Source of the DNA: Acanthornis magna
Lineage: Eukaryota; Chordata; Aves; Passeriformes; Acanthizidae
Assembly (NCBI GenBank): GCA_036785705.1
Contig: JAWUZG010000363.1
Span: forward strand, 124,001 to 188,000
DNA length: 64,000 nucleotides
Reading direction: 5' to 3'
Position numbers and translations under genes: made by a program. Positions 62,001 to 64,000 of this stretch are shown here, in pieces. Under the pieces are notes generated by a model. It made no database searches. It was not told where the DNA came from and saw nothing but the letters and a program-made list of their open reading frames with translations. The number at the start of each line of letters is the position of its first letter. Positions within the stretch are counted from its first letter, which is position 1.

Positions 62001-63667
62001 ATTACTACCATTTTTCCCTTGAAAAGCTCCCACATGAATCAGCTGTGCCCTTAAGACCAAGTATTTGAAATGCCTTAGACTAATTTTAGGAAGGAAAAAA
62101 ATTCTAATATACTGTTACAATAACGCCCTTGGAGAGAATGACCACATGGGACACACAGTGTCACTGAACAAGGGACACCAGTGCCAGGGAAGAATATTGC
62201 ACCAGTGTTACTCAGCTGATCCCTGGAAAAATAAAGGAAGCCTCACCAAATAAGGAGAAGAAGAAAAAAAACTGAAAATGGGTGCATTTTCAAAACTCAG
62301 GACTATTTAAGTTGGTTTCATGTACAAACCCAAACTTTTTAGCTGTGCCTTCTAGTTAGAAAAATATTAACCATGTGCCTAGTATTTTATTTATACAGTT
62401 CTAATCTTTATCTATCATGACACAGTCAAGTAGCTAAATCCAACTTAACCAACACTTACTGCATTAAGGAAGCCAAAATACAAGTTTCTTCCTCTTCATA
62501 GTAATTGGGGAAAATTTTAGGTAATGCCAGAAATTTTTGCCTTTAATATTATTTATTTAATGTTACTGAAATTTCTAGAACTTTGAGGGTATGAAGGCAT
62601 TTTATACAAAGACTATCTGTATTTGTAGGCGGGGCACTGATGGAGGTCAGGGTAGTCTAGGTAATGATAAATCCTAAAACCTTGATATGAATTATATCTG
62701 AAGCACAGTGAGGAACCACAAGCAGTAAGACAGGTTTTTAAAAGCTCATTATTTTGAGCCTATGTTTTCCTTTGAACCAATCCTTCAAAAAGGGTTCTGC
62801 TCTATTGCGTATCCCCTCAGAATCATTTGAAGAGCAATCCTTTTCATTTTCTCATCACCCAGGCATCCAATCCTAATTCCTCACACCAGCATTTCAACTG
62901 GTGGCAGTCAAGAAGGTAGGCAAGTTTATAAAACACCTGAAGTGAAGAGCAGGAACTCTGTTGTCACTTCCATGTGAGTGCTGGGGAAAATACTGAGGCA
63001 GGCTATGTATTTAATATCTTTTATTTTCATCTCTTTACAAGTCACGTGACATACTCAAAAATCCTGCCAAACCAACCTCTTATACCTAATATCACAGTCT
63101 GTATACCATGTTATATTAGCTAGTTGGCAGGTTCTGTTGCTCATTTATCAAGATGTTTAGGAATTAAGGGATGAATCTCTTTCTGTTTTCCTATTAGTGA
63201 TACCGGTAAGCTCTGAATATGCTGGAAGAAAGGAGCTCCAAACCAGATAAATTATATGGTTACTTCAGTACACATAAATAGCAGAAAGGACTGCAAGCCT
63301 AAGAATTCATAAAGCCTGTGAGAGATGCAGAAGACCTCTGTTAAGTACAGCTAACAGCTGATATATTAACGATTTAGTTTTTTAATGAAGACTGGTTTTT
63401 AAATATAGTGATGGTCCTATATAATTAACATGAAACTCAGGGCAACACTAAAGCTCACAAAATAGATGGATATGTTAAATAATCAGCAGATATCCCACTT
63501 CATCAGAATAAATTAACTTTGAAAGAAACGCGATTAAAAAATTAAATCGTAGAAATTATAAAGTACATGGTTTCGCCCACTGTGAAAACTCTCAGACCAT
63601 AATAATTGCATTTTTTCAATACATGTTCTTATCTAAGTCTTCTCAGATGTTTTATCATTACTGTTCA
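50096..63667. other. Long AT-rich stretch without recognised genes
   Basis: I see no RNA gene, mobile element or convincing exon in these 13.5 kb. The longest open frame (133 codons, minus, 51338-51739) has no domain. Small repeats: an A/C-rich run (52957-52981) and a 35-bp duplication at 58297-58357. TAAT-rich patches (for example 52040-52160) could be regulatory but cannot be judged without alignment. Confidence 0.5.
58297..58357. repeat. Tandem duplication, 35-bp period
   Basis: TTTCATGCAAAGTTARGAYAG occurs at 58297 and 58332, with a weaker third echo (GTGCAAAGTTTGATA) at about 58368. Confidence 0.85.
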
Positions 63668-64000
63668 TTATTTACAGCATATGACTGCCCCTTTGTAAAA
63701 GAGTAATGATTTGGAGGATTTTGCCATAGGTAACAAGCTTTTCTGGAAGAGAAGATACTCCTCATTTTCTCCTAGTTTCTCTTTATTCACAACATCTGCA
63801 CAAACTGAAATAATATAAAGAGGATGCTGCAAAGAGTTGCCAAACAACACAAGGACAATTCCAATAGCAGCCCAGATGAAATCACTTTGTCCAGGCAGGT
63901 GGTCAGAAACTACTGTTTCAGCTTGTGATATTTCATTCCAACTCAGCAAAGTGCCTTCCTGCACCATTTGCTCTACCTCCACATGGCCCTGCCTCAAAGA
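63668..64000 (-). other. Open frame running off the right edge, minus strand
   Basis: At least 109 codons are open to the window end. A hydrophobic segment (FIWAAIGIVLVLF) precedes a mixed charged tail ending at TAA near 63670. This is longer than most chance frames in this AT-rich area, but no family is recognised and no strong splice signal bounds it. Confidence 0.2.

Overview
This window is vertebrate nuclear DNA, almost certainly from a bird and probably a songbird. The evidence is the repeat content: a CR1 LINE 3' end finishing in an (ATTCT)n tail, three solo LTRs of types I recognise from passerine genomes, and a decayed endogenous retrovirus (ERV). There are no operons, ribosome binding sites, CRISPR arrays or rRNA/tRNA genes. 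The only host coding signal is two short, spliced-looking candidate exons on the minus strand. No complete host gene is visible.

Bases 1-12,850 are a repeat-dense block. A plus-strand ERV runs from a probable 5' LTR (about 820-1405) through a primer-binding-site-like sequence, a tandemly repeated leader, gag, protease and the first part of reverse transcriptase, then jumps directly to a broken env. The rest of pol is gone and no 3' LTR can be found. Next comes an unassigned stretch (6664-8827), then a roughly 2-kb segment bounded by near-identical inverted repeats (9078-9133 and 11023-11078). That segment holds a broken minus-strand coding remnant that looks gag-like. It is followed by a GC-rich, CpG-containing island (about 11270-12300) and a 0.5-kb polypurine tract with 33 GGAA units.

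From 12,850 to the end the DNA is AT-rich and mostly single-copy in appearance, consistent with an intron or intergenic desert. It contains a CR1 copy split by a 1.39-kb solo LTR with a GAGGC target duplication (15720-17446), a diverged related LTR (41580-42029), another solo LTR (49554-50095), short tandem repeats and low-complexity tracts, and several strong fold-back sequences. The best fold-back (22206-22277) has the size and shape of a microRNA precursor.

The two candidate exons (47657-47742 and 38854-38900, minus) have good splice signals and compatible phase. Together they would encode a membrane-spanning segment followed by a basic cytoplasmic tail. This is the only hint that the right half of the window may lie inside a minus-strand gene, and I cannot name that gene. 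Nearly all long ORFs in the window arise from low-complexity or repeat DNA.
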